The notes under the pieces are model-generated. The model was not told where the DNA came from. It was given only the letters and a program-made list of their open reading frames with translations, and ran no database searches. Below are positions 8,402-15,728 of a stretch of DNA of 64,000 nt, one piece after another. Numbering within the stretch: the stretch's first letter is position 1; every line of letters starts with the position of its first letter. The stretch is from positions 80,832-144,831 of the forward strand of contig SOIM01000021.1 of NCBI GenBank assembly GCA_004377185.1, in the 5' to 3' direction. The position numbers were made by a program, and so were the translations under genes. The DNA comes from Methanomassiliicoccales archaeon (lineage in GTDB: Archaea > Thermoplasmatota > Thermoplasmata > RBG-16-68-12 > SOIM01).

Positions 8402-8949
8402 AGCCAGTTCACCGGCGAATGTCTTCTTCTGAGTTCCCTGCTGTCAATCACGGCAAAGTAGTCTGGATTCGCGTCCATCTTGATATTCACTGATTTTGTG
8501 GGGACGAATGTTCCGCTTCCGTCATTTCGATACAGAATCATGCTGAGATCACCGAAGTTGATGAAGATGCAATTGTCAATGGTCCCATCCCCGTTGGAAT
8601 CGATGAAGTGAAGCGGTGAGGGGTTCAGGTCAGCTGTCGCGTTCGAGAACGGACCCATTGTCCCGTTCGAGAAGGTGAACTCCTTCGGCTCATAGCCGGC
8701 ACCAGTGAAGACGATCTCATTGCTCCTGTATCTGTTCTCGCCAACGCTCACGTACACCTTTCCCGATGGCAGCACAAAGTCCATCATGCCGTCGTTGTTG
8801 GTGTCCTTCATAACCGTGAGGTTCTTTCCTTCCACGGATTCGATCGGAACTGCAACCAGCATAACGACCGAAAAGACCAAAGGAATAACTGCCACGACAC
8901 TCACTGCACTAACAAGAATCTTCTTACCTTCCAGATGAGGTAGTTTCAT
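8398..8949 (-). CDS. Membrane-anchored or secreted protein with calcium-loop-like repeats
   Basis: 183 residues from ATG 8949, chosen because GAGGTG lies 6 nt before it; an in-frame GTG sits at 8958. One N-terminal hydrophobic segment (ILVSAVSVVAVIPLVFSVVMLVAV, residues ~11-35) is a signal anchor. The rest should be outside the cell. It holds DTNNDGMMD and DSNGDGTID, which resemble the D-x-N-x-D-G calcium loops of dockerin or thrombospondin type 3 repeats. A TATA-like stretch GTTTATTTATC near 8986-8996 lies on its strand. It may be linked to the regulator gene upstream on the same strand. No named family was recognised. Confidence 0.7.
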   Translation of the reverse strand: MKLPHLEGKKILVSAVSVVAVIPLVFSVVMLVAVPIESVEGKNLTVMKDTNNDGMMDFVLPSGKVYVSVGENRYRSNEIVFTGAGYEPKEFTFSNGTMGPFSNATADLNPSPLHFIDSNGDGTIDNCIFINFGDLSMILYRNDGSGTFVPTKSVNIKMDANPDYFAVIDSRELRRRHSPVNWL

Positions 8950-9040
8950 CCCAAACACCTCTGTTTCAGATTAATAATCTCTTAAGATAAATAAACATTG
9001 GTTGGATCTCGTACAGACTGGATTGGTCAAGGCTCGAATC

Positions 9041-9664
9041 CTATTGGGGACGAGCATCGATGGGGAAGCACCTCGCCTTCCTTCCCTCCCTCACTATCTT
9101 CACGAATCCCTCTTCTTCGAGATGTCTAATGTTGTAGCTGACCCTTTGTTTGGAGATGGAGAGCTCCTCGCCCATCTCGGTCTCAGATAGACCCTGCTTC
9201 GCGCATATCAATGTGAGGATCTTCTCCTGCACTTCCGACAGATCGCTGGTCTTCATCGTTGCGAGATAGTATCTAGTGTATTTCTTGAGGCGCTTCGAGA
9301 TGATGAAGCCCGATCTCTCCGGCACTCTGAGATGATGCTGAAGCGTTCCGTGCGGAAGATTGAGTTCCTTTGCAATTGTTGAGAAATTGATGCCCGGGTT
9401 GGACTCTATGAGAGCGAATATTCCAGCTCGGGTCTGATTGTCCAAGATGTCCGCTCTGCTCAACTTCGAATAGAACGGAAGGACGAGCCACGGAGTGTCA
9501 TCCCAAGCGTTGGGTGAATCACAACCTGCGTTCTCACACTCACTTTCTCGAAGAGTGGACCGTTCCCATTTCTCTCCAAGAGCCTGTCCCGCAATCGGGA
9601 GGAGAAGGATGACAAGAACGGCCACAAAACCCAGTCTCAATCGTCTCAGACAGAATGGCCTCAT
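9041..9664 (-). CDS. Winged-helix regulator with N-terminal membrane segment and two HTH domains
   Basis: 207 residues. The N-terminus is RRLRLGFVAVLVILLLPIAGQAL, a signal or membrane anchor, followed by a ~40-residue polar stretch with two cysteines. Then comes a winged helix of the archaeal type PFYSKLSRADILDNQTRAGIFALI..NPGINFSTIAKELNLPHGTLQHHL (residues ~70-125), and a second MarR/ArsR-like HTH (SDLSEVQEKILTLI, ISKQRVSYNIRHLEEEGFV, ~145-200). Proteins of this kind usually have a second membrane span right before PFYSKL; here only WLVLPF is left, which makes the topology odd. Probably a one-component membrane regulator. ATG 9664 preferred over GTG 9667. Confidence 0.75.
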   Translation of the reverse strand: MRPFCLRRLRLGFVAVLVILLLPIAGQALGEKWERSTLRESECENAGCDSPNAWDDTPWLVLPFYSKLSRADILDNQTRAGIFALIESNPGINFSTIAKELNLPHGTLQHHLRVPERSGFIISKRLKKYTRYYLATMKTSDLSEVQEKILTLICAKQGLSETEMGEELSISKQRVSYNIRHLEEEGFVKIVREGRKARCFPIDARPQ

Positions 9665-9727
9665 CACATGGTAATCGTTCAGAAAAGCACATAAGATTAT
9701 TGGTAGAATCTTTGACAGACGAACACA

Positions 9728-9770
9728 AAAAAAGGTTGGCCGCTCAGGGAGAAAAACTAGCTGAACGGCC
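9728..9770 (-). terminator. Terminator-like hairpin with U-tract
   Basis: Read on the minus strand, GGCCGTTCAG (9770-9761) can pair with CTGAGCGGCC (9747-9738) across a 13-nt loop; one pair is G-U. AACC and then seven T follow. This is a textbook intrinsic-terminator shape, 64 nt before the regulator start at 9664. It could end a short RNA or act as a conditional attenuator. The rest of the 9668-10035 gap holds no gene I can support; it also has GAATCGAACC (9791-9800) inverted at 9990-9999. Confidence 0.45.
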
Positions 9771-9797
9771 TCGTTGTGGAGGGATGCTTAGAATCGA
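9728..9797 (-). ncRNA. Candidate short RNA or leader RNA
   Basis: On the minus strand a TATA-like TTTTTATA (9825-9818) lies about 25 nt before 9796, and the U-tract of the hairpin ends near 9728. This defines a possible ~70-nt transcript. Its 5' half is unpaired and carries CATCCCTCC, which is complementary to GGAGG-type ribosome sites. It could instead be the leader of the winged-helix gene. It has no tRNA fold and no clear C/D-box pair. Existence is an inference from promoter and terminator shape only. Confidence 0.25.
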
Positions 9798-10035
9798 ACC
9801 CACGAATACACACTACCTATAAAAACTTACTGCACGGGTACCAGGAGACCCATTTTTGGCCGAAACGCTTCCGGAGATTGGGAGAATTAATGTGCCTCCA
9901 CGGAGAATCAACAGAACTGGAATCGGGAGAAGGATATCGTGAGAAAATGTTAGTTCGGTACGAAGCCCTGCAAGCCTAAAAAGGTTCAAGGTTCGATTCG
10001 ATATAGCCTCTTCATCGTGAAAGAGGTGAATCGTC

Positions 10036-10590
10036 ATGACAAGTTCTCATCACGAGAAGCTGGTTGGAAGAGAAGCTGATATAGAGTTCCTCAAGGAGTT
10101 ACCGAGAGAGAAACTGATCAACTTCCTGTTCATGCACATCAGGGATATCTTCGCGGTCGATGGTCTGTATTTCCTGGGTATAGAGAAGAGATTCGGGACC
10201 GAGCCATCGGTGGAAATCGATCAGGAAGTGTGGGAGGGCCTGGCAGTGATAGAAGCGAGAAGGTTGAAGAAGACCATGGGAGCTTCTGGAGAGAACATAC
10301 CTTCCTTCATGGAGGCTTTGAGGTTCAGCTGCTGGTCCTTGGACACTGTGGACAAGGAGATCGAAGTCGAGGAGAAGCGTGCAGTAATCCGAAACTTAAG
10401 CTGCAGGGTGCAGAACACAAGGATTTCGAAGGGGCTGAGTGAGTTCCCTTGCAGGGGAGTCCGATATGGTTGGATGAGGGCCTTCGCAAAGGAATTCAAC
10501 CCGAGGATCAAGGTCAACTGCATTGTGTGTCCCCCGGACGAGCACCCGGACGACCTGTGGTGCGAATGGGAGTTCGTTCTGGAAGAATAG
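10036..10590 (+). CDS. DUF6125-like protein
   Basis: 184 residues, soluble. The pattern FLFMHIRDIFAVDGLYFLGIEKRFGTE near the N-terminus, the middle RNLSCRVQNTRISKGLSEFPC and the end CIVCPPDEHPDDLWCEWEF match my memory of the DUF6125 family, which is linked to L-2-amino-thiazoline-4-carboxylic acid hydrolase-like proteins; no function is established. The Cys and His residues at the end (CIVCPPDEHP, WCEW) could bind a metal or substrate. GAGGTGA lies 7 nt before the ATG. Converges with acyl-CoA dehydrogenase with a 5-nt gap. Confidence 0.65.
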   Translation: MTSSHHEKLVGREADIEFLKELPREKLINFLFMHIRDIFAVDGLYFLGIEKRFGTEPSVEIDQEVWEGLAVIEARRLKKTMGASGENIPSFMEALRFSCWSLDTVDKEIEVEEKRAVIRNLSCRVQNTRISKGLSEFPCRGVRYGWMRAFAKEFNPRIKVNCIVCPPDEHPDDLWCEWEFVLEE

Positions 10591-10595
10591 GTTCG

Positions 10596-11753
10596 CTACC
10601 TTTCAAGCTCTCCGATGACGTTCCTTGCAATTATTATCTTCTGAATCTCGTTCGTACCTTCGTAGATGGAACAGACCTTCGCATCCCTGAAGTACCTTTC
10701 AACCGGGAACTCGGACGAATAACCATACCCACCGTGGATCTGAACAGCATAATCCGCGGCCTTCATCACAACCTGGGCCGAGTACAGTTTCGCCATGCTC
10801 ACTTCCAGTGTGTTGTCCTCATCCAAGTCCCTCTTATGAGCCGCTCGGAGAACAAGGAATCTGGCCGCGTCTATCTCGGTGCTCATCTGTGCTATCATCT
10901 CCTTGATCAGTTGAAATGCCCCGATGGGCCTTCCGAAGGCAATCCTCTCCCTCGCGAACTTGACGCTCTCCTCCAAACAAGCGCGGGCGATTCCAACTGC
11001 ACCCGCGGCAACACTCAACCTTCCTGAGTCCAGTGTCTTCATCGCGATCTTCCATCCCTGTCCGACCTCGCCTACGATGTTCTCTTTCGGTATCCTGCAG
11101 TCTTCAAATATCAGTTCGGCAGTGTGGGACGCTCTAAGACCCAGCTTTGACCCGATCTCCACCTTCCCAGGTCTGAATCCGGGAGTACCCTTCTCAACGA
11201 TGAATGCGCAAATCCCCTCGTGCTTTGTGGTTCCCTCCTTCCTCGCAAAGACAATGACAACGTCCGCAATATCTCCATTTGAGATGAAGACCTTGGTACC
11301 ATTCAGCACCCACTCATCTCCATCCAACTTTGCATTGGTTCTCAGATTAGCGGGGTCCGACCCCGCATCAGGTTCCGTCAAAGCCCAGGCACCCAGCTTC
11401 TCACCTTTTGCCATCGGAACAAGGTACTTCTGTTTCTGCTCTTCAGATCCGAAAAGCAACAGGGTCGTTGATGCCAGGGAAGTGTGCACCGAGACGGTCG
11501 TCCTGACGGAAGAACACGCCCGTGCAATCTCCTCGATCATCAAGTGATAGGCCACATAGTCCATACCAGCCCCACCGTACTCCTCGGGTATAGGACCGCC
11601 AAGCATCCCCAGTTCTGCCATTTTCCGATAAAGCTCCATGGGAATCTCGTTGTTCTTCTCCCATTCGGCCGCGTGAGGCATCATCTCGTTCTCGGCGAAT
11701 TCCCTCGCCATCTGCTGGACCATCTTCTGTTCTTCGGTCAAACGAAAGTCCAT
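10596..11753 (-). CDS. Acyl-CoA dehydrogenase
   Basis: 385 residues, full length for a short/medium-chain FAD-dependent acyl-CoA dehydrogenase. N-terminal helical domain (FRLTEEQKMVQQMAREFAENE), middle beta domain with WALTEPDAGSDPANLRT and VFISNG, and the C-terminal domain ending VERYFRDAKVCSIYEGTNEIQKIIIARNVIGE. IYEGTNEIQ includes the catalytic glutamate. Oxidises an acyl-CoA to the enoyl-CoA, usually passing electrons to ETF; no etf genes are in the window. Substrate chain length cannot be read from sequence. A TATA-like TACATAAATA lies upstream near 11790. Confidence 0.9.
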   Translation of the reverse strand: MDFRLTEEQKMVQQMAREFAENEMMPHAAEWEKNNEIPMELYRKMAELGMLGGPIPEEYGGAGMDYVAYHLMIEEIARACSSVRTTVSVHTSLASTTLLLFGSEEQKQKYLVPMAKGEKLGAWALTEPDAGSDPANLRTNAKLDGDEWVLNGTKVFISNGDIADVVIVFARKEGTTKHEGICAFIVEKGTPGFRPGKVEIGSKLGLRASHTAELIFEDCRIPKENIVGEVGQGWKIAMKTLDSGRLSVAAGAVGIARACLEESVKFARERIAFGRPIGAFQLIKEMIAQMSTEIDAARFLVLRAAHKRDLDEDNTLEVSMAKLYSAQVVMKAADYAVQIHGGYGYSSEFPVERYFRDAKVCSIYEGTNEIQKIIIARNVIGELER

Positions 11754-11851
11754 ATTTCCACCATCCTCCCCCTAATTCTCCATTGTTATTTATGTATTGG
11801 TTTCGAAAATGCTTTAACGCCCTATTGCCATACAACCCTGAGGGGGGTAAG

Positions 11852-12334
11852 ATGTCAATCCTCTCAGACAAAGACCTAGTAAACGCAATTGAAAAGGGAC
11901 AGCTGAAAATCCGGGGGTTCAAGGAAGAGAATCTCACTCCGAACGGGTATGACCTCACCATAGAGGAAATCCAAGTGAACCGGTCGAAGACCAGGGTGTC
12001 CGAGGGAAGAGTGCTCGTACCTCCACTTTCCAATTTCGTAATCAGTACGAAGGAGTTCGTGGAGTTCGGCCCTCACCTAACAGGACAGCTCTGGATAAGG
12101 TCCAGTTGGGCTCGCAAGGGGGTCCTTGCCTCGTTCGGGAAGATAGATTCAGGGTTCAAGGGAACGCTCACTCTCGCGGGATTCAACGCATCACCCGTGG
12201 ACCTGGAGATATCAGTCGGAGACACATTCGCCCAAATGGTGCTGGAAGAGGTGAGCTCGGAGCCAGAGAACCTATATGAAGAGAGATCGGGTCACTACCA
12301 GGGACAAAGGGGCATCAACCTCAAGAAACCTTGA
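11852..12334 (+). CDS. dCTP deaminase/dUTPase family protein, catalytic Glu not conserved
   Basis: 160 residues of the Dcd/Dut trimeric beta fold: MSILSDKDLVNAIEKGQLKI, LTPNGYDLTIEE, QLWIRSSWARKGVLASFGKIDSGFKG in pieces, and GDTFAQMVLEEV. In Dcd enzymes the stretch after ID-x-G-[WF]-x-G reads -x-x-LEFYN or similar, where E is the catalytic residue (E138 in E. coli). Here it reads TLAGFN, with Ala in that place. The protein may therefore be a dUTPase or a regulatory relative instead of a deaminase. ATG 11852 chosen: GAGGGGGGT precedes it and the family start MxILSD fits. Overlaps trm5 end by 14 nt (convergent). Confidence 0.75.
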   Translation: MSILSDKDLVNAIEKGQLKIRGFKEENLTPNGYDLTIEEIQVNRSKTRVSEGRVLVPPLSNFVISTKEFVEFGPHLTGQLWIRSSWARKGVLASFGKIDSGFKGTLTLAGFNASPVDLEISVGDTFAQMVLEEVSSEPENLYEERSGHYQGQRGINLKKP

Positions 12335-13337
12335 TGTCGAACGCGAAATGGCATTGGGTCGGTGAATATCTTCTCACCACCCTCTGTTCTTCGATCTCCA
12401 TATCCCTCCCTAGATTTCGTGCAGTTGCAGAGAGTTCGTTCTCTCTATCTCTTGCCGCCACTTCGGTCAGGATCTCATAGTAATGGACAATCCCCTTCTC
12501 TTTCAAAGCCCCAAGGGCTCCCTCAAAGAACTCAAAGGAGCGATGGGGAAGGTCCATGATTATCCTGTCCGCGGGCTCCAGAGAGCCGAGCATGTCCCTC
12601 ACATCGCCTTGTATCGGAACCACGTTCTCCACGTGATTCAATCGGATGTTGTCCATGAAGGATTTGATGGCGTAGGGATTGGAATCTATCCCGAATATGC
12701 TGACCGGCGACACGTTCTTGGCGATCATTATGGAAAAGGGGCCCACACCGCAGAACATGTCGATTATGTTCTCGCCCTCCTGCACCTTCTGTGCGACCCT
12801 TCTCCTTTCCGTGGCCAGTCGCGGAGAGAAATAGGCCTTGGACAGATCGACCGAGAAGCTCAGTCCGTATTCTTTGTGGACCGTGGTCGTGTTGTTCTCA
12901 CCGGCAATCACCTCGATCTTTCTTAACCTGTGTTCGCCCATGACACCTTCATCCGAGACAACCGTGCGAATGGGCTTGTTGGCTTCAAGAATCGCATTTC
13001 CTATTGCCGAAGAATGGTCCTTCAGGTCATCTGGAATCCTTATGACGGCAATTTCACCGACAATATCGAACGACGTGGGAAGAAGAGGCCTCAACTCCTC
13101 TGGAATGTCAATCACATCGATGTAGCTGCGGACCACCACGCCCGCTTCCTTGAAATCCATCTCCTTGACATCATAACCCAGGTCCATCTTCTTGAAGATC
13201 GGGAAGAAGACATTGCTCTCATCTCTGTCCACTATCAAATCCTTGCGGAGGTTGTCCATATCCAAAAGCTTTTTACGAACACTCTCACCTTCGGCTTTCG
13301 GTACGACAATACAGAGAGATTTCACTGGTGAAGCCAT
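12321..13337 (-). CDS. trm5: tRNA (guanine37-N1)-methyltransferase Trm5-type
   Basis: About 338 residues from ATG 13337 (ASPVKSLCIVVPK). Makes m1G37 or feeds wyosine synthesis in archaeal tRNA, using SAM. The SAM motif IDMFCGVGPFSIMIAK and FGIDSNPYAIKSFMDNIRLN are clear. MDLPHRSFEFF corresponds to the N/D-L-P catalytic loop of Trm5. The N-terminal ~110 residues form the D1 domain; IGEIAVIRIP marks the start of the core. ATG 13337 overlaps the divergent dphB ATG; GTG 13325 is an in-frame alternative that would fit a TATA-like CCTATAAAC at ~13350-13358. TYW2 is a less likely identity. Confidence 0.85.
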   Translation of the reverse strand: MASPVKSLCIVVPKAEGESVRKKLLDMDNLRKDLIVDRDESNVFFPIFKKMDLGYDVKEMDFKEAGVVVRSYIDVIDIPEELRPLLPTSFDIVGEIAVIRIPDDLKDHSSAIGNAILEANKPIRTVVSDEGVMGEHRLRKIEVIAGENNTTTVHKEYGLSFSVDLSKAYFSPRLATERRRVAQKVQEGENIIDMFCGVGPFSIMIAKNVSPVSIFGIDSNPYAIKSFMDNIRLNHVENVVPIQGDVRDMLGSLEPADRIIMDLPHRSFEFFEGALGALKEKGIVHYYEILTEVAARDRENELSATARNLGRDMEIEEQRVVRRYSPTQCHFAFDIKVS

Positions 13338-14118
13338 GGGACTACTCGTGTTTATAGGTTTAGGTTTGCATGACGAAAACGATATCACGGTCAAGGGTCT
13401 GGAGCAGGCCAGGGAATGCGATGTGCTGTTCACCGAGTTCTACACATCTCATATGAGAGATGGGGCAAAGGAAGAGCTTGAGAAGAAGTTAGGAAAGGAG
13501 ATCATAGTCCTGAGCAGGGAGGATGTTGAAGGAGGGGAAGTCATGCTTTTGGAGGCCAGAGAGAGAACGGTGGGTTTCCTGGTTCCCGGGGACCCGATGT
13601 CTGCGACCACCCATGTGGCCCTGAGGATAAGAGCGGAGAAGGAAGGCATACAGACTCGGGTGGTTCACGGTGTGTCCATAGTCACGGCTGCAACTGGCCT
13701 TTTGGGATTGCAATCCTACAAGTTCGGCAGGACGACCACACTTCCGTTCAGCCAGAAGGGATATTTCCCAACCAGTCCGTACGATGTCATCAAACGAAAC
13801 AAGGACATTGGACTGCATACTCTAGTTCTTCTCGATCTGAAGGAGAGCGGAGAGACCATGTCTGTCAGGGAAGCGATCGACTATCTGATGAAACTGGAAA
13901 TGAAGAAGAAGGAAGGAGTCGTAACAAAGGACAGCCTCGCATGCGCGCTTGGGGACGTAGGTTCCGACAAACCTGAGGTTGTATGTGACAGAATAGGGAA
14001 ACTGGCTATGAGGGAATTCAAGTCTCAAATCTTCTGCTTGGTGTTGCCTGCTGAGCTTCATTTCATGGAGAAGGAGGCACTGCGGGTCCTAGCAGGTGCG
14101 CCAGACGACATCGACTAA
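13336..14118 (+). CDS. dphB: Diphthine synthase
   Basis: 260 residues. Methylates the elongation factor 2 histidine derivative in diphthamide synthesis using SAM. N-terminus LLVFIGLGLHDENDITVKGLE is the tetrapyrrole-methylase-fold signature of DphB; VLFTEFYTS, LVPGDPMSATTH, VHGVSIVTAATGLLGLQSYKFG and PFSQKGYFPTSPYD are family stretches. The ATG shares two bases with the ATG of divergent trm5 (CATG), so there is no intergenic DNA and the gene is likely leaderless with its promoter inside trm5. Its end overlaps the convergent methyltransferase by 4 nt. Confidence 0.94.
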   Translation: MGLLVFIGLGLHDENDITVKGLEQARECDVLFTEFYTSHMRDGAKEELEKKLGKEIIVLSREDVEGGEVMLLEARERTVGFLVPGDPMSATTHVALRIRAEKEGIQTRVVHGVSIVTAATGLLGLQSYKFGRTTTLPFSQKGYFPTSPYDVIKRNKDIGLHTLVLLDLKESGETMSVREAIDYLMKLEMKKKEGVVTKDSLACALGDVGSDKPEVVCDRIGKLAMREFKSQIFCLVLPAELHFMEKEALRVLAGAPDDID

Positions 14119-14900
14119 TCCTGCAGGGATTCATCAGTGATCAAAGAAACATAATCATTCAAATCCTCGATTCTCCAAACAAACACGTACAAATGTGCTA
14201 CCATCCTGATCTTCTTTCCCGCAAACGTGCTCTTCACTTCCTCAATGACTCTCTTGTGAATATCATCCGGGATCGACCACTGACCAGAATATATTCGATT
14301 CTCAAGGCGGCCGATTCTCTCGTCCGCCAGGACGGTCTCCCTTCTGGAGCCTATGTGCTCCCTGGCGTATGGCTCAACCAGGTCTGGCAGGTCCTTCTCA
14401 GGCAGTCCCAGAGGTTCGCTCTCGCACCCGAGCTTTGTCGTGAGTTCCTCGTAGAGAAGGTTGGGGCTCACATTCTCTTCCTCCGGCCAGAATTGCGAGT
14501 AGGTGAGAAGATAGGCACGCGTGACCCTTAGCGCCTCCTGCAGAACCTCAAACCAATCGGGCACAAGATGTAAGAGATGAACGGATAAGTTGGAGTGGAA
14601 GGTCTTGTCCTTGAAAGGAATGCAGCGTGCATCAGCAAGGACAGCGTTACGAAGACCTTTTGAGATACCGACACCCAACATCTTCTCAGAGATGTCAATG
14701 CCTACCATATCGAAACCTCTCTTCTGGAATGGTCGGGCAAAACGACCTGTTCCGACACCGATATCGAGAATTCTCTCTTGTTTGTCCAAATATCTCTCCA
14801 TCACATCAAGAGCTTTTGTAAAGAAGGGTTCAGGGACTGCTCTGGTTTCATCATAGATGTCCGCCACTCGGTCAAAATCGATGCGCTCAGGAATCTCCAT
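14115..14900 (-). CDS. Class I SAM-dependent methyltransferase
   Basis: 261 residues, Methyltransf_11-like. The SAM motif is ILDIGVGTGRFARPF near residue 42, then DMVGIDISEKML and VLADARCIPFKDKTF. The N-terminal FDRVADIYDETRAVPEPF is typical of UbiE/type-11 enzymes on small molecules or lipids, but the substrate cannot be told. The C-terminal 100 residues have no known domain. Transcribed toward dphB, overlapping its end by 4 nt. No operon partner. Confidence 0.8.
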   Translation of the reverse strand: MEIPERIDFDRVADIYDETRAVPEPFFTKALDVMERYLDKQERILDIGVGTGRFARPFQKRGFDMVGIDISEKMLGVGISKGLRNAVLADARCIPFKDKTFHSNLSVHLLHLVPDWFEVLQEALRVTRAYLLTYSQFWPEEENVSPNLLYEELTTKLGCESEPLGLPEKDLPDLVEPYAREHIGSRRETVLADERIGRLENRIYSGQWSIPDDIHKRVIEEVKSTFAGKKIRMVAHLYVFVWRIEDLNDYVSLITDESLQD

Positions 14901-14955
14901 TCGTATGGAGATGGCTCTCAGGTTTTAGTAACTAGTGTTTTTTTGGGCTATGACC

Positions 14956-15513
14956 CTACTGTTGAGGTGGCCCCTGTTGCTCAGAACGTGGAGCAGGAGG
15001 TTTCTGCTTCGGTAAGAAATGAAGGATTAAGCCGATAAACAAGAAGATTCCGCCAAGCACGGCGATGACGACTCCACCGAAACGCACCCCCAATCCAGCA
15101 GCTACGTCAATTGGAGGTGTGAAGTAGAGGATGCTCCCGCTGTACTCGACAGTCACGTTGTATATGCCAGAATTCTCGATCGTGAAGGTTCCGTCCTTTT
15201 CGTAGTCCTTATTGTTGATGGTGATTTTCTCTGAACCAGAACTGGCAGGGGTTCTATAAACCAAATTGAAATCTGAATCACGTACTATGATATCGCCAGG
15301 ATCTCCACTGCCGATAAGACCCGACTCGAACCAGACATCATACGCACCACGGTTCAGGATGACCGGTTCCACGTAGTCAGGATATACGAACTCGACCGTT
15401 TCGACCGCCTCCACACTGGGATCTTTTGTGGCGGTAAGAAAGGACGTTATTCCGATAACCGCTCCAATGACCAGAACGATTGCTCCCACGACGATTATCT
15501 GCCTAGGCTTCAT
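14956..15513 (-). CDS. Membrane protein with two hydrophobic segments
   Basis: 185 residues from ATG 15513 (KPRQIIVVGAIVLVIGAVIG). One membrane span lies at the N-terminus and a second at ~residues 145-168 (GVVIAVLGGIFLFIGLILHFL). Between them is a ~115-residue outside domain that looks all-beta (ESGLIGSGDPGDIIVRD, SGIYNVTVEYSG), comparable to the extracellular sandwich of small archaeal surface proteins. The tail PKQKPPAPRSEQQGPPQQ is Pro/Gln-rich and cytoplasmic. Family not recognised. The frame stays open farther upstream, but the membrane start fits ATG 15513. Confidence 0.65.
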   Translation of the reverse strand: MKPRQIIVVGAIVLVIGAVIGITSFLTATKDPSVEAVETVEFVYPDYVEPVILNRGAYDVWFESGLIGSGDPGDIIVRDSDFNLVYRTPASSGSEKITINNKDYEKDGTFTIENSGIYNVTVEYSGSILYFTPPIDVAAGLGVRFGGVVIAVLGGIFLFIGLILHFLPKQKPPAPRSEQQGPPQQ

Positions 15514-15650
15514 TTGTCCCACTACCTCGTCCTTTGTACGGAATCTCACGACAAGGATGAAGGTACCCACACGATAATAAGTCTTTTTGGGAAACCTAAG
15601 GACATCCAGCAAAAGCGAGAGAACACTTTCACAGACCCCCCTTCCTAAGC

Positions 15651-15658
15651 TATATAAG
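15651..15658 (+). promoter_or_regulatory. TATA box for the RPA operon
   Basis: TATATAAG, preceded by AAGC, is a strong archaeal TATA element. Transcription would start near 15677-15680, downstream of the in-frame GTG at 15663, which supports ATG 15729 as the real start of the next gene. Confidence 0.55.
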
Positions 15659-15728
15659 GACTGTGGACGATTCCCCCTCGGAGGCCCAAATAAGAGCAGA
15701 AAGCCTCCCGGAAAAGGAGCGTGATTCA

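Noticed and set aside
9776..9830. tRNA-like 3' half (GAATCGAACC as a T-arm on the minus strand)
   Set aside because: The bases around the TTCGATT loop do not pair as a T stem, and no acceptor or anticodon stem can be made.
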